DNA from: Chlorobium sp.
GTDB taxonomy: Bacteria > Bacteroidota > Chlorobiia > Chlorobiales > Chlorobiaceae
DNA: 64,000 nucleotides
Direction of reading: 5' to 3'
NCBI GenBank assembly: GCA_028277225.1
Contig: JANQHB010000017.1
Coordinates: 1 to 64,000 of the forward strand
Shown here: piece by piece, positions 52,995 to 62,600 of the stretch
Layout: every line of letters begins with the position of its first letter
Numbering within the stretch: the stretch's first letter is position 1
Notes under the pieces: generated by a model
What the model was told of the DNA's origin: nothing
The model's database searches: none
Seen by the model: the letters and a program-made list of their open reading frames with translations, nothing else
Translations under genes and position numbers: made by a program

Positions 52995-53990
52995 CTAAAG
53001 CCACCCCTCCTCCCGATACCATGCTATGGTCCGGCGCATTCCCTCTTCAAGTGGGGTTTTCGCAATAAATCCAAGCTCTTTTTCCGCTTTCCGCGGTGAA
53101 CAGATCCAGTAATCCTGCACCATCTCGTTAACCTTGTCGGGATTCAACAAACCTGTCTTTCCGGAAACGATACCGGCAAATCCGGCAATTGTTCCGGCAA
53201 GTCTCATCAGCGGCTTAGGCAGGGATATCTTTCTGACCGTTGCCACACCAAGTTCCCTTGCCGCGACTGCGGCCAACTGGTCCCAGGAATACCATTCAGG
53301 TGAAGTAATGTAGTAAGTCTCCCCGACAGCTGCCGGAGAACGGGCTGCCATGACGATGCCCTCAACGAGATCTTCGACATGGATAAGGCTCAGGCGCTGC
53401 CGATCCACATCTCCGGCTCCGAGCACCAGGCCCTTTTTGAGAAGCTGGAGGAACTGAAGGACATCCCTGTCTCCCGGACCATAAACCGCAGGCGGTCTGA
53501 CAATGGTTACAGGCAGTTTGTCCCGGTATGACAGGCAGAGATGCTCTGCATCGAGTTTACTTCGTCCATAGCCGCTGACAGGCAATGGCGGGTCTGTTTC
53601 CCGCAAGCCTTCCCCGGCAACCGGTGCCGGTCCTGCAGCCGCAAGCGACGAAACAAACACAAACCTTGCTGGCGAGGAGTTGACGTCTACAAACGCGCGC
53701 AGGAGATTTTCGACAGGCATCACATTGCCCTGAAAATATCCTTCCCTTGTTACGGACCTGGTCACGCCGGCCAGATGGATGATACTGTCAACACCGCTAA
53801 CGGCTTCACGAAGCTTCTCATGATCATCATAGCCTGCCTCGCAGATATCGACCCCCATTGCCTGAGCCTTCAGGCTATCGCTTTCCGGCCGCACAAGAAT
53901 CCTGGGCGCATCGCCACGTTTTTTCAGGTATGCAACAAGAACTTTCCCGATAAATCCTGTTGCACCGGTAACGAGAATGATCTGACCCAT
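52995..53990 (-). CDS. NAD(P)-dependent extended SDR (epimerase/dehydratase-like)
   Basis: This 331-residue enzyme has ILVTGATGFIGKVLVAYL (glycine motif), GVDSIIHLAGVTRS, FVFVSSLAAAGPAP (catalytic Ser region), SGYGRSKLDAEHLCL (Y-x3-K), VTIVRPPAVYGPGDRDV and LSLIHVEDLVEGIVMAARS. It belongs to the atypical/extended SDR group near 3-beta-hydroxysteroid dehydrogenases and NDUFA9-like proteins. It is divergent from the serine-palmitoyltransferase-like gene at 54280, with the shared 289-base gap between them. In Caulobacter a comparable SDR (CerR) works with SPT in ceramide synthesis, which is why this pairing is worth noting. The actual substrate is unknown. Confidence 0.82.
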   Translation of the reverse strand: MGQIILVTGATGFIGKVLVAYLKKRGDAPRILVRPESDSLKAQAMGVDICEAGYDDHEKLREAVSGVDSIIHLAGVTRSVTREGYFQGNVMPVENLLRAFVDVNSSPARFVFVSSLAAAGPAPVAGEGLRETDPPLPVSGYGRSKLDAEHLCLSYRDKLPVTIVRPPAVYGPGDRDVLQFLQLLKKGLVLGAGDVDRQRLSLIHVEDLVEGIVMAARSPAAVGETYYITSPEWYSWDQLAAVAARELGVATVRKISLPKPLMRLAGTIAGFAGIVSGKTGLLNPDKVNEMVQDYWICSPRKAEKELGFIAKTPLEEGMRRTIAWYREEGWL

Positions 53991-54279
53991 GAACTGTTTT
54001 TCCCTATTTCAATATGGAATGCAGGACACCACTATACGAATACTTTGCCGCCAAAGGCTGAAAAAACTTTTCTATGCTCCCTTTGACTGCGTGAGCGTAA
54101 AAAAGAAACCGGCAACTCCAAAAAAAAACCAAAAATTTTTAATACATTCATTATCCGACTTGTATGAGAAGAAGCATCTGTTTCGATAAGAGCAGAATTC
54201 TCTTGACGATATGCCGATATAAATGTAAGAATTCATGGCTCATCTGCAGCCGCTATACTGAGAGCAAATAACCAGTCCT

Positions 54280-55482
54280 GTGAGTACACGCAAAGATCTT
54301 TTTAAAAAGTGCTACGATTTCACTCTTGCCGATGAAGTAAAGGCATTAGGTATATACCCGTTTTTTCATCCCATTGAAGAAACCGAAGGGCCGGTTGTAT
54401 CGTTCGGCGGAAGAAAGCTGGTCATGGCCGGCTCGAATAACTATCTCGGCCTGACTGCCGACGACCGTGTCAAGAACGCCTCGATCAACGCAATCAACAA
54501 GTACGGCACAAGCTGTTCCGGCTCACGGTACATGACAGGCACCGTCAACCTGCATATCGAGCTGGAAGAACGACTTGCAGATTATTTCGAAAAGGAACGA
54601 TGCCTGCTGTTCAGCACCGGGTACCAGACCGGTCAGGGGATCATCCCCACCATAGTCCAGCGCGGAGAATATGTGGTCTGCGACAAAGACAACCATGCCA
54701 GCCTCGTGGCCGCATCCATCATGGCCGTCGGTCAGTCGGCAAAATTCGTCCGTTACGCCCATAATTCCATGGAGGATCTCGAAAGGGTTCTGCAGTCTAT
54801 CCCGGAAGAAGCAGGTATTCTCATCGTCGCCGATGGTGTTTTTTCGGTATCCGGAGAAATCATCGACCTGCCGAATCTTGTCGAAATCGCGAACCGTTAC
54901 GGCGCAAGAATTTTGCTCGATGATGCTCACGCCGTCGGTGTTATCGGCCGGGACGGACGGGGGACACCATCTGAGTTCAACATGGTCGACCGGGTCGACA
55001 TGATGATGGGAACCTTCTCAAAGACATTCGGCTCTCTTGGCGGTTATGTCGTAGGAGAACGGGATATCGTCAACTATATCAAGCATAACGCGTCTTCACT
55101 GATTTTCAGCGCATCACCGACACCGGCAAGCGTTGCCGCTGTCCTCGAATCGCTTGAAATCCTCAAAAACGAGCCGGAACGTATCGAACGGCTGATCGTC
55201 AACACCGATTATGTGCGACAGGGCCTTGACGCCGCAGGATTCAAGCTCATGCCGTCACGTACGGCTATAGTTTCGGTCATCATCGGCGACCAGATGAAAA
55301 CCATGGTGTTCTGGAAAAAACTCTTTGACGCAGGGGTCTATGTCAATGCCTTCATTCGTCCCGGGGTCATGCCGGGTCACGAAGCGCTCAGGACAAGCTT
55401 CATGGCCACCCACGAAAAGGAACATCTCGACAAGGTCATCACCGAATTCAGCACTATCGGCAAGGAACTCGGCGTTATCTGA
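54280..55482 (+). CDS. Serine-palmitoyltransferase-like alpha-oxoamine synthase (AONS/SPT family)
   Basis: PLP enzyme condensing an amino acid with an acyl-CoA, 400 residues. The start is a GTG at 54280. KLVMAGSNNYLGLTADDRVK, KYGTSCSGSRYMTGTVNLHIELEERLADYF, ILLDDAHAVGVIGRDGRG and MGTFSKTFGSLGGYVVG (PLP Lys) are the family blocks. From memory, the N-terminus (EVKALGIYPFFHPIE) and the KHNASSLIFSASPTPASVA stretch look closer to Sphingobacterium/Bacteroides SPT than to BioF or Kbl, so the likely product is a 3-keto-sphingoid-like base. BioF (8-amino-7-oxononanoate synthase) remains possible. The gene is divergent from an SDR. Confidence 0.75.
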   Translation: MSTRKDLFKKCYDFTLADEVKALGIYPFFHPIEETEGPVVSFGGRKLVMAGSNNYLGLTADDRVKNASINAINKYGTSCSGSRYMTGTVNLHIELEERLADYFEKERCLLFSTGYQTGQGIIPTIVQRGEYVVCDKDNHASLVAASIMAVGQSAKFVRYAHNSMEDLERVLQSIPEEAGILIVADGVFSVSGEIIDLPNLVEIANRYGARILLDDAHAVGVIGRDGRGTPSEFNMVDRVDMMMGTFSKTFGSLGGYVVGERDIVNYIKHNASSLIFSASPTPASVAAVLESLEILKNEPERIERLIVNTDYVRQGLDAAGFKLMPSRTAIVSVIIGDQMKTMVFWKKLFDAGVYVNAFIRPGVMPGHEALRTSFMATHEKEHLDKVITEFSTIGKELGVI

Positions 55483-55792
55483 CCAGATTTCCTCTCTCTG
55501 GAATCCCACACCACAAGAGTGCCTCAACGAACATGCAATATCTCGTATTGTGAGCCCTCTACGGGTAATTGCCGGAACTCAACCATCCGGAAAATAAACC
55601 ATTTCTTACACCAGACGGCCTGACATTCTGCCGGCAGCCCCTCAACATACCTGTATGTAAAAAATCACGGTATTTTTTTGCGGTTCTCATGATTTTCTGA
55701 TAGTTTTCCGTTTGCGGATATAGCTGCATTACCAGCCTACACGTAGTTATCGCCGCAAGTCAATCAGCAACACTACCTAACACCAGAACGTC
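55483..55792. promoter_or_regulatory. 310-base upstream region of the TonB receptor gene
   Basis: No gene is seen. The region contains an AT-rich stretch (ACGGTATTTTTTTGCGG around 55670) and must carry the receptor promoter. I looked for a cobalamin riboswitch (B12-box) and for a Fur-like GATAATGATAAT box and recognised neither. Confidence 0.4.
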
Positions 55793-58516
55793 ATGGAAAC
55801 AAAGCACTATCAGTCGCTCCCCCTCGTTCGTTATTTCCTTTCCGCGTTCCTGCTTGTCCTCCTCTTCACACCCTTTACAGCAAAGGCAGCCGACCCCGGC
55901 TCCCTGCAAGGGACGATCACGGACAAGACGGACGGAGAAGCCGTTATCGGGGCTACAGCCATGCTTGAAAGCACAAACCTCGGCTCGGCATCCGATCTCG
56001 AAGGAAACTACGCAATTCAGAACATCCCGGCGGGGACCTATCGTCTCAAGATAAACGCCATCGGCTACGCACCGTTCATCCAGTCGGTAACGATCAATCC
56101 GGGACAGGCAACGACACTTAACGCAAAACTCGGCCAGACAACCGTGATGGCATCCGAAATCGTTGTCGGTGCCGCACTCTACGAACAGGACAGGCTCGAG
56201 GTTCCGGTGACCACATGCGTTATCAACGAGGAAGGCATCCGTCAGGGCAACTGCGCCTCGCTCGACCAGGTCATCGAAACGACACCGGGCGTCAACGTTA
56301 CCCGTTCTGCAGGCTACAGCGCTGCAACCGTCCAGATCCGAGGCTCGAACACCTACCAGGGCGGCGGTATCGGTACCCGCGTCAACGCATTTTATGACGG
56401 CTTCCCGATCAACTCCCCAGCAACTGGCGGTATTGTCTGGACAAACGTCAACATGAATGCTGCCGACAAGGTCGAGGTCGTCAAGGGCGCAGCATCAACC
56501 CTCTACGGATCGGCCGCCATGGGCGGCGTTGTCAACGTTTTCGGCTCCCTGCCGGATAAATTCGAAGTCAAGGCCGGTGTCAGCGGAGGATTTTACGATG
56601 GAACGCCTGACAGCGACCAGAGTGAGTACAGAATGGATTACACGCCCTGGCTGTGGAATTCCTACGTAGGCATCGGGAATAAAACAGACAAGCTGAATTA
56701 CAGCCTTCTTTACACACACAGCGAAGACGACGGTTATCGGGACAACTCACAGACCCTGCTCAACGACGTCAAGCTGAAAGCCCGTTACGACATTGATTCC
56801 AACCAGCATATTCAGCTCACCTCGTTCTACAACAGGACCGAAGCCGGCTATGTCAGCACATGGCCTTACGATCTTGTCTCGCTCGGGCCAACCGGCGCTG
56901 TTTATGACCCGCATCCGGAAAGAGCCTATGATCTCGTGGACGATGTCTATACAGACGATATTGTCAACCGGAAGAACATACTTGTGGGCCTGAACTATGT
57001 CAACCTTCTCAGCGACGATCTCAGTCTTGACACACGCGTGTACTATACCCGCAACGAGTACAGGATCGACTACAATCCCACCGACACCCTTCAGCAATAC
57101 TTTACCGAAGACATGCTGTTGAGCAATGCCTCCCTGCAGAGCAGCGTTACAGGTGCAGGTATCGGTATCGGATCAACTGTTGCTGACGGCATCTGGAACA
57201 CTCCCGGTTTTCCTCAAGCAGCATTTGGATTTGACCAGAGTGCCTTTACAAACCAGTTTCTCTGGACGGGCTACGATCCGGACGGCCCCGGCCCTGCCCC
57301 TGCGATCCCCGGCTTTGTACCTACATTTGTCGATGGGTTCAATGCAAACCTGACCGGGTTCCCTTACGAACGCGAACCGGGTGAATTCAATGAAAACATC
57401 AGCAACCGTTACGGCGCCGGGTTCAAATTCGACTGGCGTGCAAGCGACAAGCACCGCTTCGTCTTCGGCGTGGACGGCAACATTGTCGACCTGGCTTCGA
57501 CCCAGTACCAGGCAAGCCTGCCTGTAGCAGGCGAACTCGGAGATATCAAGGAAAAAAACATAGCCCTTTTTCTCCAGGACGAGTTCAAGATAACCGACCG
57601 TCTGACAGCCTTGCTTTCAGTCCGGTATGACTGGAGCGGCATTGACGCTGACGAAGTCACCTATAACGATTACTTTTTCAACGACCAGACTCTAAGCGTC
57701 GAAAGCACAGTCGAAACCGATCAGATAGCGAACCAGTCGGTTGACGCAATAAGCCCGAGACTTGCGCTGAACTACAGAGTGACAGACGACCTGTCATTCC
57801 GTGCTTCCGCAGGAAAGAGCTTCAGGGCTCCGACGCTTGCCGAACGCTTTGTCAGGGATGCCGGTCTGTTTGTCGGAAACCCGAATCCAGAACTGGACAA
57901 GGAAACCATGACCGGGTATGAAGTAGGCTTCTTCAAAAACTTCAACGACAAGGTCTCCCTCGACGTTGCTGCATACCTGAACGAGTACGACAACCTGATC
58001 GAATCGAGAAACCTCAACCCGACAGGTTTTCCAATTATTTTCATGTATGAAAACGTCGCAAAGGCCCGCATCTGGGGTATCGAGACAAGCCTGAACATAC
58101 GACCGAGCAACATCTTCAGCCTTGGCCTGAGCTATGCCTATATGAACGCCAAGGACAAGACGGAAGGGGCATCATCTCTCGCAGGTGATCAGAACCCCGA
58201 TCCCGAATGGCTTCAGTATCGTCCGGAACACACTGCGTCGGTCAGTGCCGTTTTGAAGCCGACCAAACAGCTCACACTCAACACAACAGGCAGGTATGTC
58301 AGCGAATATAAAGCTGTCAGCACCTACCCCAACCCCGAAGGGGAAAACTATCCCGGAGGGTTTGTTGTGTTTGACGCCGGAGCGAAATTCCAGGCGACCG
58401 ACAATGTCGGCATCTCGTTCCTCTGCAAGAACATCACCAACGAGCAATATGAGGAAGCCGAATGGTTCCGTGCTCCCGGCAGAAGCTTCATCCTCGGACT
58501 CGACTTCGTCTATTGA
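55793..58516 (+). CDS. TonB-dependent outer-membrane receptor with carboxypeptidase-regulatory-like N-domain
   Basis: This 907-residue outer-membrane importer has a signal peptide at residues 1-32 (FLSAFLLVLLFTPFTAKA). Residues ~36-115 are a CarboxypepD_reg-like beta-sandwich (LQGTITDKTDGEAVIGATAML ... AGTYRLKINAIGYAP). A plug domain with CASLDQVIETTPGVNVTRSAG and ASTLYGSAAMGGVVNVFG follows, then a 22-strand barrel ending in the aromatic terminus GRSFILGLDFVY. The substrate is unknown. It sits 196 bases upstream of the BchH-family gene with a terminator between, so it is not strictly co-transcribed, but tetrapyrrole, cobalamin or metal-chelate uptake is a reasonable guess. Confidence 0.88.
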   Translation: METKHYQSLPLVRYFLSAFLLVLLFTPFTAKAADPGSLQGTITDKTDGEAVIGATAMLESTNLGSASDLEGNYAIQNIPAGTYRLKINAIGYAPFIQSVTINPGQATTLNAKLGQTTVMASEIVVGAALYEQDRLEVPVTTCVINEEGIRQGNCASLDQVIETTPGVNVTRSAGYSAATVQIRGSNTYQGGGIGTRVNAFYDGFPINSPATGGIVWTNVNMNAADKVEVVKGAASTLYGSAAMGGVVNVFGSLPDKFEVKAGVSGGFYDGTPDSDQSEYRMDYTPWLWNSYVGIGNKTDKLNYSLLYTHSEDDGYRDNSQTLLNDVKLKARYDIDSNQHIQLTSFYNRTEAGYVSTWPYDLVSLGPTGAVYDPHPERAYDLVDDVYTDDIVNRKNILVGLNYVNLLSDDLSLDTRVYYTRNEYRIDYNPTDTLQQYFTEDMLLSNASLQSSVTGAGIGIGSTVADGIWNTPGFPQAAFGFDQSAFTNQFLWTGYDPDGPGPAPAIPGFVPTFVDGFNANLTGFPYEREPGEFNENISNRYGAGFKFDWRASDKHRFVFGVDGNIVDLASTQYQASLPVAGELGDIKEKNIALFLQDEFKITDRLTALLSVRYDWSGIDADEVTYNDYFFNDQTLSVESTVETDQIANQSVDAISPRLALNYRVTDDLSFRASAGKSFRAPTLAERFVRDAGLFVGNPNPELDKETMTGYEVGFFKNFNDKVSLDVAAYLNEYDNLIESRNLNPTGFPIIFMYENVAKARIWGIETSLNIRPSNIFSLGLSYAYMNAKDKTEGASSLAGDQNPDPEWLQYRPEHTASVSAVLKPTKQLTLNTTGRYVSEYKAVSTYPNPEGENYPGGFVVFDAGAKFQATDNVGISFLCKNITNEQYEEAEWFRAPGRSFILGLDFVY

Positions 58517-58544
58517 GACATTGGATAAGCCCATTTTTCTCATC

Positions 58545-58579
58545 AAGCCGTCCCGGAACTAACCGGGACGGCTTTTTTG
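58545..58579 (+). terminator. Rho-independent terminator of the TonB receptor gene
   Basis: AAGCCGTCCCGG-AACTAA-CCGGGACGGCTT is a perfect 12-pair stem followed by TTTTTG. It starts 29 bases after the receptor stop. Confidence 0.93.
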
Positions 58580-58712
58580 TTTCCCTCTCCCACCAACCAG
58601 CCTCTTCCATTCACCATTCACTAATCACTACATCCAGCTTTACTATTCACCGAACTATTATTACATTGGGTATCCATGTATTTACCCTAACCAATGGTGA
58701 CTTTCCTTTCCT

Positions 58713-61700
58713 ATGCAGCGTAAAATCAAAATTGCGGCCATCGTCGGGATGGAGCAGTATAATCAGCGGGTATGGCGTGAAGTAACGGACAAGATCAGTA
58801 GACATGCCGAACTCACCCAGTGGACGGACCAGGATCTCGAGCACCAGAATCCCGAAGCCGCCGAAGCAATCCGCAATGCCGATCTTGTCTTTACCACCCT
58901 TATCCAGTTCAAAGGGCAGGCCGACTGGCTCCAGGAACAGATAGACCAGTCCAGCGTCAGCACCATTTTCGCCTACGAGTCTATGCCTGAAGTCATGCAG
59001 ATGACCAAAGTGGGTAATTACGTTGTTTCCGGTGACGGCAGCGGCATGCCGGATATTGTCAAGAAAGTCGCCAAAATGCTGGTGAAAGGACGTGACGAAG
59101 ACGCACTCTACGGATACATGAAGCTCCTGAAGATCATGCGCACCATGCTGCCGCTGATCCCCAAAAAAGCCAAGGACTTCAAAAACTGGATGCAGGTCTA
59201 CACATACTGGATGCACCCGACAGCGGAAAATCTTGCAAGCATGTTCAACTACATCATGGCAGAATACTTCGATGTAGCGATCAAGGCGGACAAGGTTGTC
59301 GAAGTGCCGACCATGGGCTTTTATCATCCCGATGCCCCTGATTACTTCAAGGATCTGAACCACTATGTCAAGTGGAACAAAAAGCGCGATAAAAGCTCTG
59401 TTAAAAAGCGCAACATCGGGCTTGTGTTCTTCCGCAAGCACCTCCTGCAGGAAAAGGATTACATCATCAACACCATCCGCGCCCTCGAAGAGAAAAACCT
59501 CAATGTTCTCCCCGTCTTCGTCATGGGTGTCGAAGGACATGTCGCTGCGCGTGAGTGGTTTGTCAACGCCGATATCGACATGCTCATCAACATGATGGGC
59601 TTCGGTTTTGTGGGCGGTCCCGCGGGCGCCACGACACCCGGTGCGTCGGCAGCCGCAAGAGACGAGATACTCAGTTCCATCAACGCACCCTACGTCGTTT
59701 CACAGCCCCTTTTTATCCAGGACTTCAATTCATGGAAGAAAGAAGGCGTCGTACCGCTTCAGTCTGCCATGACCTATTCCCTGCCGGAAATGGACGGCGC
59801 GGTCTGTCCCGTCGTTCTCGGCGCCGTCAAGGACGGCAAACTCCAGACCGTACCCGACAGGCTTGAAAGACTCTCGGGTCTCGCATCAAAATACTCCGAG
59901 CTGCGGAACATGAAGAACAGGGACAAAAAGCTTGCGTTTGTCGTCTACGACTATCCTCCCGGCATGGGACGCAAGGCCAGCGCAGCGCTTCTCGATGTCC
60001 CGAAGAGCATCTTCAAGATCCTCAAACAACTCGAGAGCGAAGGCTACAACGTCGGAACGCTCCCCGAGACACCGGAAGAACTGCTCGAAATGCTCGACAA
60101 GGCAACGGACTACGAAGTACAGGCTCACGAACAGGATGCATTCGGCATCGACAGGGACGAGTATAAAGCTATTACGACCATCAGGGAACGCGAACGGATC
60201 GAGGAACGCTGGAGCGGATTCCCCGGAGATATCGCACCGCTCGGCACCGATCGCCTCTTTCTCGGCGGCCTGACTCTCGGGAACGTCTTCATTGGCGTTC
60301 AACCCCGTCTGGGTGTTCAGGGCGATCCGATGCGCCTGCTCTTCGACAAGGAAAACACACCACACCACCAGTACATTTCCTTCTACCGCTGGATCAGCCG
60401 TACTTTCAACGCCAATGCACTGGTCCATGTCGGTATGCACGGCACCGTTGAATGGATGCCCGGCCTGCAGCTCGGCGTCACCGGAGACTGCTGGTCCGAC
60501 GCGCTGTTAGGGGAAGTACCGCATTATTATATCTACCCGGTCAACAACCCCAGCGAGGCGAACATCGCCAAGCGCCGCGGGTATGCGACCATGATTTCGC
60601 ACAATATTCCGCCGCTTGCACGCGCAGGGCTCTATAAGGAACTGCCGGCGTTCAAGGACATGCTCAACGACTACAGGGAACGCGACCTCAAAAAGCTTTC
60701 CGATCCTGAAGCCGAGGAAGCCATTATCGAAAAAGCCGAACAGCTCAACCTTACCGATGACTGTCCGAGGGTCGAGGGAGAAAGCTTCAGCGACTACCTC
60801 AGCCGCCTTTACACCTACCTGATGGAACTCGAGGGCAAGCTGATCTCTAACGCATTGCATATTTTTGGCGAAACCCCGCCGCTCGACAGCCAGGTAACGA
60901 CCATCACCGAATACCTCAAGGTCCGGGGCAATGAAATGTCACTCCCCTCCGTGATCCTCAGGGCAATCGGAGAATCAAATGGCTATGGAGACTATGCCTC
61001 TCTTGCGACTCATGCCCGAAAAGGCGAGCAGGAAGCGCTCGCGGTCCGTGAAAGAGTGGACGATCACACCAAAGACTTCATCCAGCAGACCATCTTTGAA
61101 AACAACAGCAACCCGTCAGCGGTCTTCAAGGTGCTCACCGGGGAGGCGAAAATCACACCCGAGATGGCCGAAGCACTCAATACTTCTCTCAGTGAAGGCA
61201 TAGCACTGAGAAATGCACTCCAGGACAACAGCCGTGAAATGGATTCGCTCATGAGTGCCTTCCGCGGTGAATACCTGCCTTCCGGTCCAGGCGGCGACAT
61301 CGTTCGTGACGGTGCGAGCGTTCTGCCGACAGGACGGAACATGCACGCCATCGATCCTTGGCGCATACCATCTGAACTTGCTTTCAAACGCGGAAAACAG
61401 ATAGCATCGACCATCATCAAACGCCACCAGGAAGAAAATGACGGAAACTTTCCTGAAACAATTGCCCAGGTTCTCTGGGGACTCGATACGATCAAGAGTA
61501 AAGGTGAGGCAGTCGCTGTGATCATCGACCTTATCGGCGCCGAACCGGCCTATGACGCCCAGGGCAAGATCAGCCACTACAGCCTTGTTCCGATCGAAAA
61601 ACTGGGCCGTCCTCGTGTAGACGTCCTGATACAGATCAGCTCCATTTTCCGTGACACCTTCGGCGTTCTTGTCGACCTGCTCGACAAACTGGTCAAGGAC

Positions 61701-62522
61701 GCTGCAAAAGCCGACGAACCGGCCGAGATGAACAACATCAAAAAGCACGTCGACGAGGCACTGGAAAAAGGACAGGAATTCGAAGCCGCTACGGCAAGGC
61801 TCTTCACACAGGCCCCCGGCAGTTACGGCTCCATGGTTGAGGAACTGATCGAGGATTCTGCATGGGAAAACGAGGACGATCTCGACAACATGTTCATCAA
61901 GCGAACCAGTTATGCATACGGCGGTAGCCGCTACGGCGACCAGCAACCGGAAATCCTCGAAAACCTCCTTGGCACCGTTGACCGGGTTGTCCAGCAGGTG
62001 GATTCCGCCGAGTACGGCATATCCGATATCGACCGCTATTTCTCCTCTTCCGGATCGCTTCAGCTTTCGGCCAAAAAGAGGAACAAGAAAGGAGGCAACG
62101 TCAAGCTGAACTATGTCGAGACATATACTGCCGACGTCAAGGTGGATGATGCTGACAAGGCCCTTAAAGTCGAGTTCAGAACAAAGCTCCTCAATCCGAA
62201 ATGGTTCGAAAGCATGGTAGACCAGGGTCATACCGGCGCGACCGAGATCAGCAACCGTTTTACCTACATGCTCGGCTGGGACGCCGTCACCAAAGGCGTT
62301 GACGACTGGGTTTACAAGAAAGCAGCAGAAACGTACGCATTCAACGAGGAGATGCGTGAAAAACTCGCAAAGATCAATCCACAGGCAACCTTGAACATCG
62401 TTGGCCGTATGCTCGAGGCAAATGGCAGGGGAATGTGGAAAGCCGACCAGGACACCATCAACCAGCTCCAGGCCATCTACGCCGATCTCGAGGACCGGCT
62501 GGAGGGTATGCTTGATGACTGA
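58713..62522 (+). CDS. bchH: Magnesium chelatase subunit H family protein (BchH/BchS/BchT)
   Basis: Large porphyrin-binding subunit that inserts Mg2+ into protoporphyrin IX with BchI and BchD, first committed step of bacteriochlorophyll synthesis. 1269 residues, the family's usual size. The N-terminus IKIAAIVGMEQYNQRVWREV and the blocks FGFVGGPAGATTPGASAAARDEIL, LVHVGMHGTVEWMPGLQLGVTGDCWSD, LPTGRNMHAIDPWRIP and GHTGATEISNRFTYMLGWDA are CobN/BchH signatures. Green sulfur bacteria carry three paralogs (BchH, BchS, BchT); the sequence alone does not let me choose, so the symbol is provisional. The shadow frames antisense to it are not genes. Confidence 0.9.
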   Translation: MQRKIKIAAIVGMEQYNQRVWREVTDKISRHAELTQWTDQDLEHQNPEAAEAIRNADLVFTTLIQFKGQADWLQEQIDQSSVSTIFAYESMPEVMQMTKVGNYVVSGDGSGMPDIVKKVAKMLVKGRDEDALYGYMKLLKIMRTMLPLIPKKAKDFKNWMQVYTYWMHPTAENLASMFNYIMAEYFDVAIKADKVVEVPTMGFYHPDAPDYFKDLNHYVKWNKKRDKSSVKKRNIGLVFFRKHLLQEKDYIINTIRALEEKNLNVLPVFVMGVEGHVAAREWFVNADIDMLINMMGFGFVGGPAGATTPGASAAARDEILSSINAPYVVSQPLFIQDFNSWKKEGVVPLQSAMTYSLPEMDGAVCPVVLGAVKDGKLQTVPDRLERLSGLASKYSELRNMKNRDKKLAFVVYDYPPGMGRKASAALLDVPKSIFKILKQLESEGYNVGTLPETPEELLEMLDKATDYEVQAHEQDAFGIDRDEYKAITTIRERERIEERWSGFPGDIAPLGTDRLFLGGLTLGNVFIGVQPRLGVQGDPMRLLFDKENTPHHQYISFYRWISRTFNANALVHVGMHGTVEWMPGLQLGVTGDCWSDALLGEVPHYYIYPVNNPSEANIAKRRGYATMISHNIPPLARAGLYKELPAFKDMLNDYRERDLKKLSDPEAEEAIIEKAEQLNLTDDCPRVEGESFSDYLSRLYTYLMELEGKLISNALHIFGETPPLDSQVTTITEYLKVRGNEMSLPSVILRAIGESNGYGDYASLATHARKGEQEALAVRERVDDHTKDFIQQTIFENNSNPSAVFKVLTGEAKITPEMAEALNTSLSEGIALRNALQDNSREMDSLMSAFRGEYLPSGPGGDIVRDGASVLPTGRNMHAIDPWRIPSELAFKRGKQIASTIIKRHQEENDGNFPETIAQVLWGLDTIKSKGEAVAVIIDLIGAEPAYDAQGKISHYSLVPIEKLGRPRVDVLIQISSIFRDTFGVLVDLLDKLVKDAAKADEPAEMNNIKKHVDEALEKGQEFEAATARLFTQAPGSYGSMVEELIEDSAWENEDDLDNMFIKRTSYAYGGSRYGDQQPEILENLLGTVDRVVQQVDSAEYGISDIDRYFSSSGSLQLSAKKRNKKGGNVKLNYVETYTADVKVDDADKALKVEFRTKLLNPKWFESMVDQGHTGATEISNRFTYMLGWDAVTKGVDDWVYKKAAETYAFNEEMREKLAKINPQATLNIVGRMLEANGRGMWKADQDTINQLQAIYADLEDRLEGMLDD

Positions 62523-62545
62523 TCCATCGATTCAATCCAGCAGAA

Positions 62546-62583
62546 AAAAGGCTGTCTCAGAACCAAAACTGAGGCAGCCTTTT
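62546..62583. terminator. Hairpin after bchH, terminator and possible IS end
   Basis: AAAAGGCTGTCTCAG and CTGAGGCAGCCTTTT form a 15-pair stem (one GU or mismatch) around an eight-base loop, with T-rich flanks on both sides. It can end transcription of bchH and also of the transposase remnant from the other side. GGCTGTCTCAG resembles the terminal repeats seen in some IS1182-type elements, so it may be derived from the IS end. Confidence 0.75.
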
Positions 62584-62600
62584 CTTTAAAAAGCGGGAGC

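Noticed and set aside
55483..55792. Cobalamin riboswitch upstream of the TonB receptor
   Set aside because: I searched for the B12-box consensus by eye and found no match.
58647..59540. 297-codon frame antisense to the start of bchH
   Set aside because: Fully overlapped by the well-conserved BchH-family frame; low-complexity valine/aspartate/phenylalanine text typical of antisense translation.
61116..62231. 371-codon frame antisense to bchH
   Set aside because: Same reason: the sense strand carries CobN/BchH signatures throughout.
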